Shown here in pieces: positions 57,849 through 64,000 of a stretch of 64,000 bases of DNA. A model generated the notes under the pieces. That model ran no database searches. It had not been told where the DNA came from and worked only from the letters and a program-made list of their open reading frames with translations. The stretch's first letter is position 1, and each line of letters starts with the position of its first letter. The position numbers and the translations under genes were made by a program. Source of the DNA: Paenalicyclobacillus macrosporangiidus (GTDB lineage Bacteria; Bacillota; Bacilli; Alicyclobacillales; Alicyclobacillaceae); NCBI RefSeq assembly GCF_900116805.1, contig NZ_FPBV01000011.1, positions 56,817-120,816 on the forward strand, read 5' to 3'.

Positions 57849-58577
57849 ATGACGGCCGGGTTGTGTGTATTGGTGCACGGGTTCACGGGTTCCCCGGAAG
57901 AACTGACTCCGCTTGCGGACAGGCTGCGCGAAGCCCATTATGAGGTGGCCCTGCCGTTGTTGGCCGGCCACGGCCAGGCAAAGGATGATCTGAGGCGGGC
58001 GACGGCCAGCGCGTGGATCCAGAGTGTGGTCTCTCACGTGCGCGCGGCCGCCGGAACCAAGCCGGTGCATCTGGTGGGGTTCTCCATGGGCGCGATGATC
58101 TGCGCCACCGTGGCCCGCCGGCAGACGGTGGCTTCGCTGACCATGCTGGCGCCGGCCGTGTATTATGCGGGGCCGACGCAGATGTTCCGGCAGATCGCCG
58201 GGGTGATCAAGGACACCTGGGCGACGAGGGCGACGCCGGGCCAGTTGCGCCAGCGGATCGACAAGGTGGCGAACACGCCGCTGCAGAGCTTGATGCAATT
58301 CCGGCGCGCGGTGCAGTTGGGCAAGTCCGCGCTGCCGTATCTCACGCTGCCGGTGTGCGTGGTGCATGGGGAAAAGGACGAAGTGGTGGAGCCGCGATCC
58401 GCGCTGTATGTTCACGGCGCGGTACAAAGCCCGGTCAAGGAACTGCACTTGATCCCGAACGCGGGACACATGTTGTGTTACAGCGCGCAGGCGAACCAGG
58501 TCGCCGACATCGTCCTGAATTTTTTGGAACGAATTGATCCATCTTCCAAACGGCCGCCCGATTGTGAAATGCCTTAG
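57849..58577 (+). CDS. est: Carboxylesterase (Est30-like alpha/beta hydrolase)
   Basis: 242 residues; ATG 57849 follows AGGAGGAGG. The catalytic set is the serine in G-F-S-M-G, the aspartate in G-E-K-D-E-V-V and the histidine in N-A-G-H. H-G-F-T-G near the start forms the oxyanion region. It hydrolyses short-chain esters; the physiological substrate is unknown. Gene order secG-est-rnr-smpB is the Bacillus order. Confidence 0.92.
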   Translation: MTAGLCVLVHGFTGSPEELTPLADRLREAHYEVALPLLAGHGQAKDDLRRATASAWIQSVVSHVRAAAGTKPVHLVGFSMGAMICATVARRQTVASLTMLAPAVYYAGPTQMFRQIAGVIKDTWATRATPGQLRQRIDKVANTPLQSLMQFRRAVQLGKSALPYLTLPVCVVHGEKDEVVEPRSALYVHGAVQSPVKELHLIPNAGHMLCYSAQANQVADIVLNFLERIDPSSKRPPDCEMP

Positions 58578-58677
58578 GCGCCACGGATTGCACTCGCTCT
58601 GCTTGTCTCATACTATGAGAAGGACGTGAAAACGGGAGCGGTGTGAAATGGACAGGCAAGCGGGCGGAGGTGAGGAG

Positions 58678-61404
58678 ATGGTCAGCCGCGGACAGGTCAT
58701 CGAATACATGCAGTTGGACGCGTACCGTCCGATGACGGTGGAGGAACTGACGGAGGCGTTCGGCATCGAGGACGCCGAATCCTTCAAGGCGTTCGTGCGC
58801 CTGTTGAACGAAATGGAGGCCAAGGGCGAGGTGGTGCGTACGCGCACCAACCGGTATGGCGTTCCGGAGCGCATGAACCTGGTGGTCGGCCGGCTGCAGA
58901 TGAAAGCGCGTGGCTACGGATTCCTCATCCCGGACGCGGCGGGAGAGCCGGACGTGTACATCCCGGCCGACGAGCTGGGCGGGGCGATGAGCGGCGACCG
59001 GGTGATGGCCCGGGTGGAGAAGGTCTCGGCCGGGGCCCGGCGGGAGGGCAAGATCATTCGCGTGCTGGAACGGGCCAACCATCGGGTGGTCGGCAAAGTG
59101 ACCAAGTATCGCAATCACGCGTTCGTCACACCGTTGGACAAACGGATGGGGCAGGACATCTTCATCCCCGGGGACCGGGTGCTCGGCGCCCATGACGGCG
59201 ACGTGGTGGTCGTGGAGATCACCGAGTTCCCGACGGCCACGCGCGGGCCGGTGGGCCAGGTGGTCGAGGTGCTGGGGCAACCGGATGCCCCCGGGATCGA
59301 CATCCTGGCGGTCATCCGCAAGTACAACCTGCCGGAGGCGTTTCCGGAGGAGGTGCTGGCGGAGGCGGAGCGCATCCCGCTGGAGTTGAGTGAAGAGGAC
59401 TACGCGGGCCGGCGCGATCTGCGCTCTGAGGTAATTGTAACCATCGACGGCGAAGACGCGAAGGACCTGGATGACGCGGTGCAGGTCAAGCGGTTGGACA
59501 ACGGCAACTACCTCCTCGGGGTGCACATCGCCGACGTGAGCTACTACGTCCGCGAGGGCACCCGGCTCGACCAGGAGGCGTACCGCCGCGGCACGAGCGT
59601 GTACTTGGTGGATCGCGTCATCCCGATGCTGCCGCCGCGCCTTTCCAACAACGTGTGTTCGCTGAATCCGAAGGTGGATCGCCTGACGCTGTCGTGCGTG
59701 ATGGAGATCACGCCGGCTGGCGAGATCGTCCGCCACGACATCTTCCCGAGCGTCATCCGCACCACCGAGCGCATGACCTACACGGCGGTCAACCGGATTT
59801 TGGTGCATCACGATCCGGAGATGATGGCCCGCTACGAGGCGCTCGTGCCCAATTTCCGGCAGATGGAGGAGCTGGCGCTGATCCTGCGCCGGCGCCGGAT
59901 GGACCGGGGGGCGATTGACTTCGATTTCGAAGAGGTCAAGGTGGTGGTGGACGACCTCGGCCATCCCACCGACATCGTGCCGCGCGAGCGGGGCATCGCC
60001 GAGCGGATCATCGAGGAGTTCATGCTGGCCGCCAACGAGACGGTGGCCGAGCACTTTCACTGGCTTGGGGTGCCGTTCGTGTTCCGCATTCACGAGGAGC
60101 CGGAGTTGGAGAAGATGCTCGAGTTCAACGAGTTCATCCATAACTTCGGCTACCACGTGAAGGGCCTGGGCAGCCGCATTCATCCGCGCGCCCTGCAGGA
60201 GGTGCTGGAGAAGTGCCGGGGCACCCGGGAGGAGCGGGTGATTGCGACCCTGATGCTGCGGTCCATGCGCCAGGCGCGCTATTCCCCGGAGCCCGTTGGC
60301 CACTTCGGCCTGGCGGCGCAGTACTACACGCATTTCACTTCGCCCATTCGCCGTTATCCGGACCTGATGGTGCACCGCGTCATCCGCGACGTCCTGGTGG
60401 GGCGGATGCACGGGGCGCGCGAGGAGCGCATGCGGGAGTTCGTGGCGGACGCGGCGGCCCACTCGAGCATCCGGGAGCGCGTCGCCCAGGACGCGGAGCG
60501 GGAGACGGACCAACTGAAGATGGTCGAGTACATGCTCGATCACGTCGGCGAAGAATTCGACGGCCTCATCTCGGGCGTCACCCAGTTCGGCCTGTTCGTC
60601 CAACTGACGAACGGAGTGGAAGGGCTGATTCACATCAGCTACCTGACGGACGACTATTACGTCCTGAACGAGAAACAGATGGCCCTGGTCGGCGAACGCG
60701 CACGGCGCGTCTTCCGACTGGGCGATCCGGTCCGGGTCCGGGTCACAGGCGCCAATAAGGAGGAGTTGACCGTCGACTTCGAGCTGGTGGTTCATCACCG
60801 GGAGGGCACCCTGGTGATAGACGACGGCGTCGAGTCGGTGGTCTACGACGAGGACCTGCCGCCGCGGGAGCGCCGGCGCGCCGTGGCCGAGCGCGCGGCG
60901 AAGGCGCGGCGGCCTCGGGGAGCCCGGGGGGCGCGGGACATGCGGGGCGCTTGGGGAACGCGAGGGGCTTGGACAAGCGAATCCGACGCCGATGACGCGT
61001 TCGACGGGCGAAGGCGGCGGGCAGCGGGATCGGACGGGTCGGCGGGATCGACGGGATCAGACGGATCAGCCGCGGAGGCATGGACGGAATCGGGTGCGGG
61101 TGGCTCGCGCAAACAGCGCGGCCGGCGCAGGGCGCGCGCCGAGGTGGACTTTGCCGGCGCAATCGCACCGCACGGGCGAGGCCGCAATGGCGGCACCGGA
61201 AGCCGCCGGAATGCGAAAGCAGCGAAGGCTGCCAAGGCCGCGAAGGGTGTCCGGGGGGCCAAGGGTGGCAAGGGTGCCAAAGGGGTCGGGGCATCCAAAG
61301 GCGCCGGCACGGGCGGCTCGAAGCGCGGGCGCAAGGTGCGAGGGATGGAGCTGGCTCCCGCTTCGGACCCGGACCGGGTGCAGTGGTCGGACCCGCCGCA
61401 TTGA
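58678..61404 (+). CDS. rnr: Ribonuclease R with long low-complexity tail
   Basis: 908 residues from ATG 58678, chosen because GGAGGTGA lies upstream at ideal spacing; an ATG at 58648 is possible. Order: N-terminal helix-turn-helix-like and cold-shock domains, the RNB catalytic core with D-G-x-D-A-K-D-L-D-D (the metal aspartates), then S1 (about 620-700). After residue about 705 come some 200 residues not seen in typical RNase R: a segment of G-S-D-G-S-type repeats and then a lysine/glycine/alanine-rich part. RNase R degrades structured RNA and works with SmpB-tmRNA, whose genes follow. The basic tail may increase RNA or ribosome binding. Confidence 0.95.
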   Translation: MVSRGQVIEYMQLDAYRPMTVEELTEAFGIEDAESFKAFVRLLNEMEAKGEVVRTRTNRYGVPERMNLVVGRLQMKARGYGFLIPDAAGEPDVYIPADELGGAMSGDRVMARVEKVSAGARREGKIIRVLERANHRVVGKVTKYRNHAFVTPLDKRMGQDIFIPGDRVLGAHDGDVVVVEITEFPTATRGPVGQVVEVLGQPDAPGIDILAVIRKYNLPEAFPEEVLAEAERIPLELSEEDYAGRRDLRSEVIVTIDGEDAKDLDDAVQVKRLDNGNYLLGVHIADVSYYVREGTRLDQEAYRRGTSVYLVDRVIPMLPPRLSNNVCSLNPKVDRLTLSCVMEITPAGEIVRHDIFPSVIRTTERMTYTAVNRILVHHDPEMMARYEALVPNFRQMEELALILRRRRMDRGAIDFDFEEVKVVVDDLGHPTDIVPRERGIAERIIEEFMLAANETVAEHFHWLGVPFVFRIHEEPELEKMLEFNEFIHNFGYHVKGLGSRIHPRALQEVLEKCRGTREERVIATLMLRSMRQARYSPEPVGHFGLAAQYYTHFTSPIRRYPDLMVHRVIRDVLVGRMHGAREERMREFVADAAAHSSIRERVAQDAERETDQLKMVEYMLDHVGEEFDGLISGVTQFGLFVQLTNGVEGLIHISYLTDDYYVLNEKQMALVGERARRVFRLGDPVRVRVTGANKEELTVDFELVVHHREGTLVIDDGVESVVYDEDLPPRERRRAVAERAAKARRPRGARGARDMRGAWGTRGAWTSESDADDAFDGRRRRAAGSDGSAGSTGSDGSAAEAWTESGAGGSRKQRGRRRARAEVDFAGAIAPHGRGRNGGTGSRRNAKAAKAAKAAKGVRGAKGGKGAKGVGASKGAGTGGSKRGRKVRGMELAPASDPDRVQWSDPPH

Positions 61405-61442
61405 CCGCCGGTGGATCGCAAGGCGGGATGTCAAAACGGTCG

Positions 61443-61471
61443 TTGCCGTCTCTTCGTCTCCGTGATACGAT
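61443..61471 (+). promoter_or_regulatory. Candidate smpB promoter
   Basis: TTGCCG (61443-61448), 17-bp spacer, TACGAT (61466-61471), 42 bases before the smpB start. Confidence 0.6.
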
Positions 61472-61512
61472 AAGGGGTGCGCCAAATGGGCGAAAGAGGC
61501 GGGTGATGTGCG

Positions 61513-61980
61513 GTGGCCAAGGCGAACGACGGGCAGACCCTGGCGCAGAACCGGAAGGCGTACCACGATTACTTCATCGAGGAGACCTACGAAGCCGGGA
61601 TTGTGCTCAAGGGCACCGAGATCAAGTCCATCCGGCGGGGTTCCGTCAACCTCCGCGATGCGTATGCGCGCGTCGAGGATGGCGAGGTCTGGCTGCACAA
61701 CATGCACGTCAGCCCGTACGAACAGGGGAACCGGTTCAATCATGAACCGCTGCGATCCCGCAAACTCCTCCTACATCGGGCGGAGATCCGGAAGCTCATC
61801 GGCGCGGTCAAGGAGAAGGGCTATACCCTGGTACCGACGCGGCTGTACCTGAAAAACGGCTTCTGCAAGGTCGAGATTGGCCTGGCGAAGGGCAAGAAGC
61901 TGCACGACAAGCGCGAGGCGATGAAGCAGCGCGACGCCAACCGCGAGATCCAGCGGGCGCTGCGCGAGCGCAACCGCTGA
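61513..61980 (+). CDS. smpB: SsrA-binding protein SmpB
   Basis: 155 residues from GTG 61513. [20 protein letters not shown] starts the beta-barrel, [12 protein letters not shown] is the tmRNA contact, and the C-terminus is the basic tail that enters the decoding centre. It brings tmRNA to stalled ribosomes. The tmRNA gene lies 323 bases downstream. Confidence 0.96.
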   Translation: MAKANDGQTLAQNRKAYHDYFIEETYEAGIVLKGTEIKSIRRGSVNLRDAYARVEDGEVWLHNMHVSPYEQGNRFNHEPLRSRKLLLHRAEIRKLIGAVKEKGYTLVPTRLYLKNGFCKVEIGLAKGKKLHDKREAMKQRDANREIQRALRERNR

Positions 61981-62303
61981 GCAGCCCGTGTGGCCCGGGA
62001 TGCGGGACGCGTTGGGCGCGGCGGCTGTTGGATCGGGGTGTCTGCGGGGCACATTACCCGGGGGGTGTGGACAACTGCGGCCGCCACCGTGGGCAATGCA
62101 TTCGCGTTTCTGTTGGCAGGAGTGCCAGCGGATCGCCGTTGTCAAGGCGCGGACGGGCGTAGTATGATGAAGGGTGCCGGAAAGCCTGCGTCTTTCCGGT
62201 GTCATCTCGGTTGGGATGCCGAGGTGGGGACGTGTGAAGGCTGATTCACCCCAAAACAAGACCGGCATGACCGGGCACCTCGTTGCGCTTTGCCTTCCAA
62301 CAT
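61981..62303. other. Region before ssrA with promoter and a structured pre-tmRNA leader
   Basis: 323 bases. Bases 61981-62138 show no gene. After the promoter (62139-62168) the roughly 130-base transcribed leader folds into CCGGAAAG/CTTTCCGG (62172-62194 area) and CTCGG/CCGAG stems. It is either removed when tmRNA is processed or has a role of its own. Confidence 0.5.
62139..62168 (+). promoter_or_regulatory. Candidate ssrA promoter
   Basis: TTGTCA (62139-62144), 18-bp spacer, TATGAT (62163-62168). The distance to the mature tmRNA 5' end is about 130 bases, so a leader must be cleaved off. Confidence 0.6.
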
Positions 62304-62674
62304 GGGGGCGTTTTGGATTCGACGGGGATTGTTCGAGCATGAACGGCGGGTCGTGGGGCCGCGGGGCCACGTAAAAAACGCGGACCTAAATTAACTGGCA
62401 AAGCGAAACGCTTTTCCACCAACAACCTCGCCCTGGCTGCCTAATCGCACCCAGGCCGTCGCCTAGCGCATCGCCCGTGTGCGCTTGGTGACGTCACCTC
62501 AGCGGGCTGGACGGCCGCCTCGCTCACGGGCGGCGGTCGAGACCTTCGTGAGCTGACCTGCTGGCCAGCGTGTGCATCCGCGGGCCGCAGGGACACCCAG
62601 TAGATGTACTACACCCGTAGAAGTTCATGTGGCGAGATCTTCGGACGCGGGTTCGACTCCCGTCGCCTCCACCA
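62304..62674 (+). ncRNA. ssrA: Transfer-messenger RNA (tmRNA)
   Basis: 371 bases, one-piece. The 5' end GGGGGCG pairs with CGCCTCC before the encoded ACCA, forming the tRNA-like acceptor stem. TTTTGGATTCGACGGGG near the start and GGTTCGACTCCCG near the end are the conserved tRNA-like parts. The tag reading frame runs from GGC at 62397 to TAA at 62442-62444 and encodes GKAKRFSTNNLALAA after the non-coded alanine; the L-A-A end is the usual protease signal. The exact resume codon (GGC or the ACT before it) is inferred. Confidence 0.97.
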
Positions 62675-62685
62675 TCCGAAATCCG

Positions 62686-62717
62686 GGCGAAGCACAAAAA
62701 TCTGTGCTTCGCCTTTT
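62686..62717 (+). terminator. ssrA terminator
   Basis: A perfect 11-bp stem (GGCGAAGCACA at 62686-62696 with 62703-62713) and 6-base loop, followed by TTTT. It starts 12 bases after the mature tmRNA end. Confidence 0.9.
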
Positions 62718-62805
62718 GCATTGTTCGTGCCCGACACTCATTTCGCGGCCCAGCGCCTCCGCATGAAAGTGGTCATACAGGGGGATATTCACAAAGACTG
62801 AACGA

Positions 62806-62842
62806 TTGACGAGACACCTGTCGGTGTCCTAAAATAGGACAC
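62806..62842 (+). promoter_or_regulatory. Promoter with embedded palindromic operator of the ArsR gene
   Basis: TTGACG (62806-62811), 18-bp spacer, TAAAAT (62830-62835). The palindrome GTGTCCT-AAAAT-AGGACAC (62824-62842) lies exactly over the -10 box. This is the typical place for autorepression by an ArsR-family protein. Confidence 0.75.
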
Positions 62843-62883
62843 TGATGGGTGTCGTTTTGGGAATTGTGGCGTTGGAGAGGGTG

Positions 62884-63618
62884 ATGTTGACAGACAAAAG
62901 TCAAATGCGGGATGTTTATCACGCCATTGCCGATCCAACTCGGCGCAAACTGCTTCGCCTCTTGGCAGATGCAGAAGAATTGCCTCTCCATGCGTTAACG
63001 GTTCACTTTCAAATGGGGCGTACAGCGGTTTCCAAGCATTTGGCAGTCCTCAAAGATGCCGGTCTCGTAACCGAGCGAAGAGTCGGCAGGGAAACGCTGT
63101 ATCGATTGAATGCTGATCCGTTAAGGCAAATTCAAGATTGGGTATCTTATTACGAGAAATTCTGGAAGGAAAGAATGGACGTTCTAAGTCATTTATTACA
63201 GGAGGAACAAAAAATGAAATCCATTTCACTGGATTTTCACTTTAAGAGTCCAATCGAGAAGGTGTGGTTCGCTTTAACGGATTCGGATACGCTTTCGAAA
63301 TGGATGATGTTTAAGGAGAATAACTTCAAGCCGGTCGTTGGACATAAATTTCAGCTTCGGATGGAGCCGACAGGAGGGTGGAACGGCGTTGTAGAGGGTG
63401 AAGTCCTCGAAGTGGACGAGCCTCATCGGTTATCGTACACATGGGTAAGCCTTGGGGAACGCAATACGGTGACTTGGACGTTGAAACAGCATGAGGATGG
63501 AACGACTCATGTGCATCTCGACCAAACCGGTATCAGTTCGGAGCAAGCAGTCAATGGAGCGAAATACGGTTGGCAGGCAATGGCTAAGCAGCTCGAAGGC
63601 GTGTTAGCAGAACTGTAA
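62884..63618 (+). CDS. ArsR-family regulator fused to an AHSA1/SRPBCC domain
   Basis: 244 residues from ATG 62884 (GGAGAGG close upstream; a TTG at 62887 is also possible, and the ATG at 62845 would be almost leaderless). The first ~100 residues form a winged-helix ArsR domain (A-D-P-T-R-R-K-L-L-R-L-L and T-A-V-S-K-H-L-A-V-L) without the usual metal cysteines. Residues about 112-244 form an AHSA1/START-like domain (F-x-F-K-S-P-I-E-K-V-W, W-N-G-V-V-E-G). An internal ATG at 63214 in the same frame has a perfect AGGAGG at 8 bases, exactly at the domain junction. The composition is AT-richer than the window. The ligand is unknown. Confidence 0.88.
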   Translation: MLTDKSQMRDVYHAIADPTRRKLLRLLADAEELPLHALTVHFQMGRTAVSKHLAVLKDAGLVTERRVGRETLYRLNADPLRQIQDWVSYYEKFWKERMDVLSHLLQEEQKMKSISLDFHFKSPIEKVWFALTDSDTLSKWMMFKENNFKPVVGHKFQLRMEPTGGWNGVVEGEVLEVDEPHRLSYTWVSLGERNTVTWTLKQHEDGTTHVHLDQTGISSEQAVNGAKYGWQAMAKQLEGVLAEL

Positions 63619-63745
63619 CACGAATTTTATACATCAGAAGCAGTCGGAAAGGGGAACTTCCGAGATCCCTGGGGAGGAGAAGCGCGCGAGACCGCGGACA
63701 ATGACCCGCACATCCAATTCTGTCTGTTCGGGGACTATCCCTCAG

Positions 63746-64000
63746 TCATCAAATGACTAAAACTCGGCCGCCGCAAGCCCCGGGGTTCAGCTCTGGGGAT
63801 AAGGCGGCCAAAGCTTTTGTTCTTAATTAGATACCTTCATGTTGTATAATACTCTCATGGAGTACAAATCCAATCGAAACGTTGTGTATTCATGCAAATA
63901 CCACATTGTCTGGTGCCCAAAGTATCGTCGAAAGGTTCTGGTGGGCGGTGTGGATGAACGGCTCAAGGAAATCCTCCAGGCCGTAGCGGAAGAACGCCAT
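63746..64000 (+). mobile_element. Left part of an IS200/IS605-family element, cut by window edge
   Basis: The transposase start at 63857 is preceded by a subterminal hairpin (GGCCGCC at 63768-63774 with GGCGGCC at 63805-63811, with an inner CCCC/GGGG stem) as in the left ends of this family, which move through single-stranded DNA and recognise hairpins. AGTCAT-CAA-ATGACT at 63746-63760 may be part of the end. The exact boundary cannot be set without the empty site. The right end, and any TnpB gene, lie beyond the window. Confidence 0.7.
63857..64000 (+). CDS. tnpA: IS200/IS605-type transposase TnpA, 3' end cut
   Basis: 48 residues visible from ATG 63857, open at the window edge. K-Y-H-I-V-W-C-P-K-Y-R-R-K-V-L is the N-terminal signature of Y1 (single-tyrosine) transposases of the REP/IS200 group; the H-x-H motif and catalytic tyrosine lie outside. 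A TATAAT at 63845 precedes the start, but the start is only 7 bases from it. Confidence 0.9.
   Translation, partial: MEYKSNRNVVYSCKYHIVWCPKYRRKVLVGGVDERLKEILQAVAEERH

Noticed and set aside
58435..60798. Open frame of 787 codons on the minus strand
   Set aside because: Antisense shadow of rnr and the end of est, with no ribosome site and no recognisable domain.
62164..62244. Possible 26-residue peptide before tmRNA
   Set aside because: The ATG lies within the -10 box of the proposed promoter and has no ribosome site, so translation is unlikely. The segment is better read as RNA structure.

Overview
The window comes from a high-GC, endospore-forming type Bacillota genome, most likely in the Alicyclobacillaceae neighbourhood. 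I infer this from Bacillus-type gene order (cggR-gap-pgk-tpiA-gpmI-eno; secG-est-rnr-smpB-ssrA), from Bacilli-specific genes (glpP, ecsAB, comER, cggR, a kinase of the sporulation-kinase type), from strong AGGAGG ribosome sites, and from third codon positions rich in G and C. No identification to species is possible from sequence alone.

Layout. 1-8.3 kb: the end of an FTR1 iron permease, a 3-hydroxyacyl-CoA dehydrogenase, a GT4 glycosyltransferase, a MetE-C-like methyltransferase followed by an APC permease, and a UgtP/MGDG-synthase-like glycosyltransferase followed by a DedA/TVP38 protein. 8.3-14 kb: a lipoprotein multicopper oxidase, then a catabolic run of two M20 amidohydrolases, a DUF3311 protein and a sodium:solute symporter. 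14-18 kb: a heterodimeric ABC exporter behind a leader with a consensus promoter, a 26-residue peptide and two tandem terminators. 18-29.7 kb: glycerol/phosphate block with GlpP, PiT plus its DUF47 partner, a Ugp-type importer without an ATPase, GlpD, UgpQ, GlpK and a methylmalonate-semialdehyde dehydrogenase. 29.9-32 kb: ecsAB. 32.1-35.1 kb: an AT-richer block with an ECF sigma factor, a membrane-anchored Asp-box protein and an orphan lipoprotein.

35-47.8 kb: lysA, a HesB-like protein, class I fumarase, a flippase, a fused pyrimidine-nucleoside phosphorylase/cytidine deaminase, pepF, a membrane-anchored acetyltransferase, a GAF/PAS histidine kinase and comER. 48-56.8 kb: rpoN followed by the CggR-controlled lower-glycolysis operon. 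56.8-62.7 kb: a truncated hemoglobin and the secG-est-rnr-smpB-ssrA trans-translation/RNA quality-control cluster. 62.8-64 kb: an AT-richer, probably acquired end with an ArsR-AHSA1 fusion under its own palindromic operator and the start of an IS200/IS605 element.

How parts work together: GlpP (minus strand at 18.0-18.6 kb) probably antiterminates two leaders (before the ugp permeases and before glpD) that share an 11-base word at the 5' arm of each terminator. UgpQ, GlpK and GlpD turn glycerophosphodiesters and glycerol into glycerol-3-phosphate and then dihydroxyacetone phosphate, which feeds the glycolytic operon. CggR has a very well conserved operator just upstream. The most unusual items are the ABC-exporter leader, the shared GlpP-type leader word, the Pdp-Cdd fusion, the ArsR-AHSA1 fusion that keeps a ribosome site at its junction, and the roughly 200-residue low-complexity tail of RNase R.
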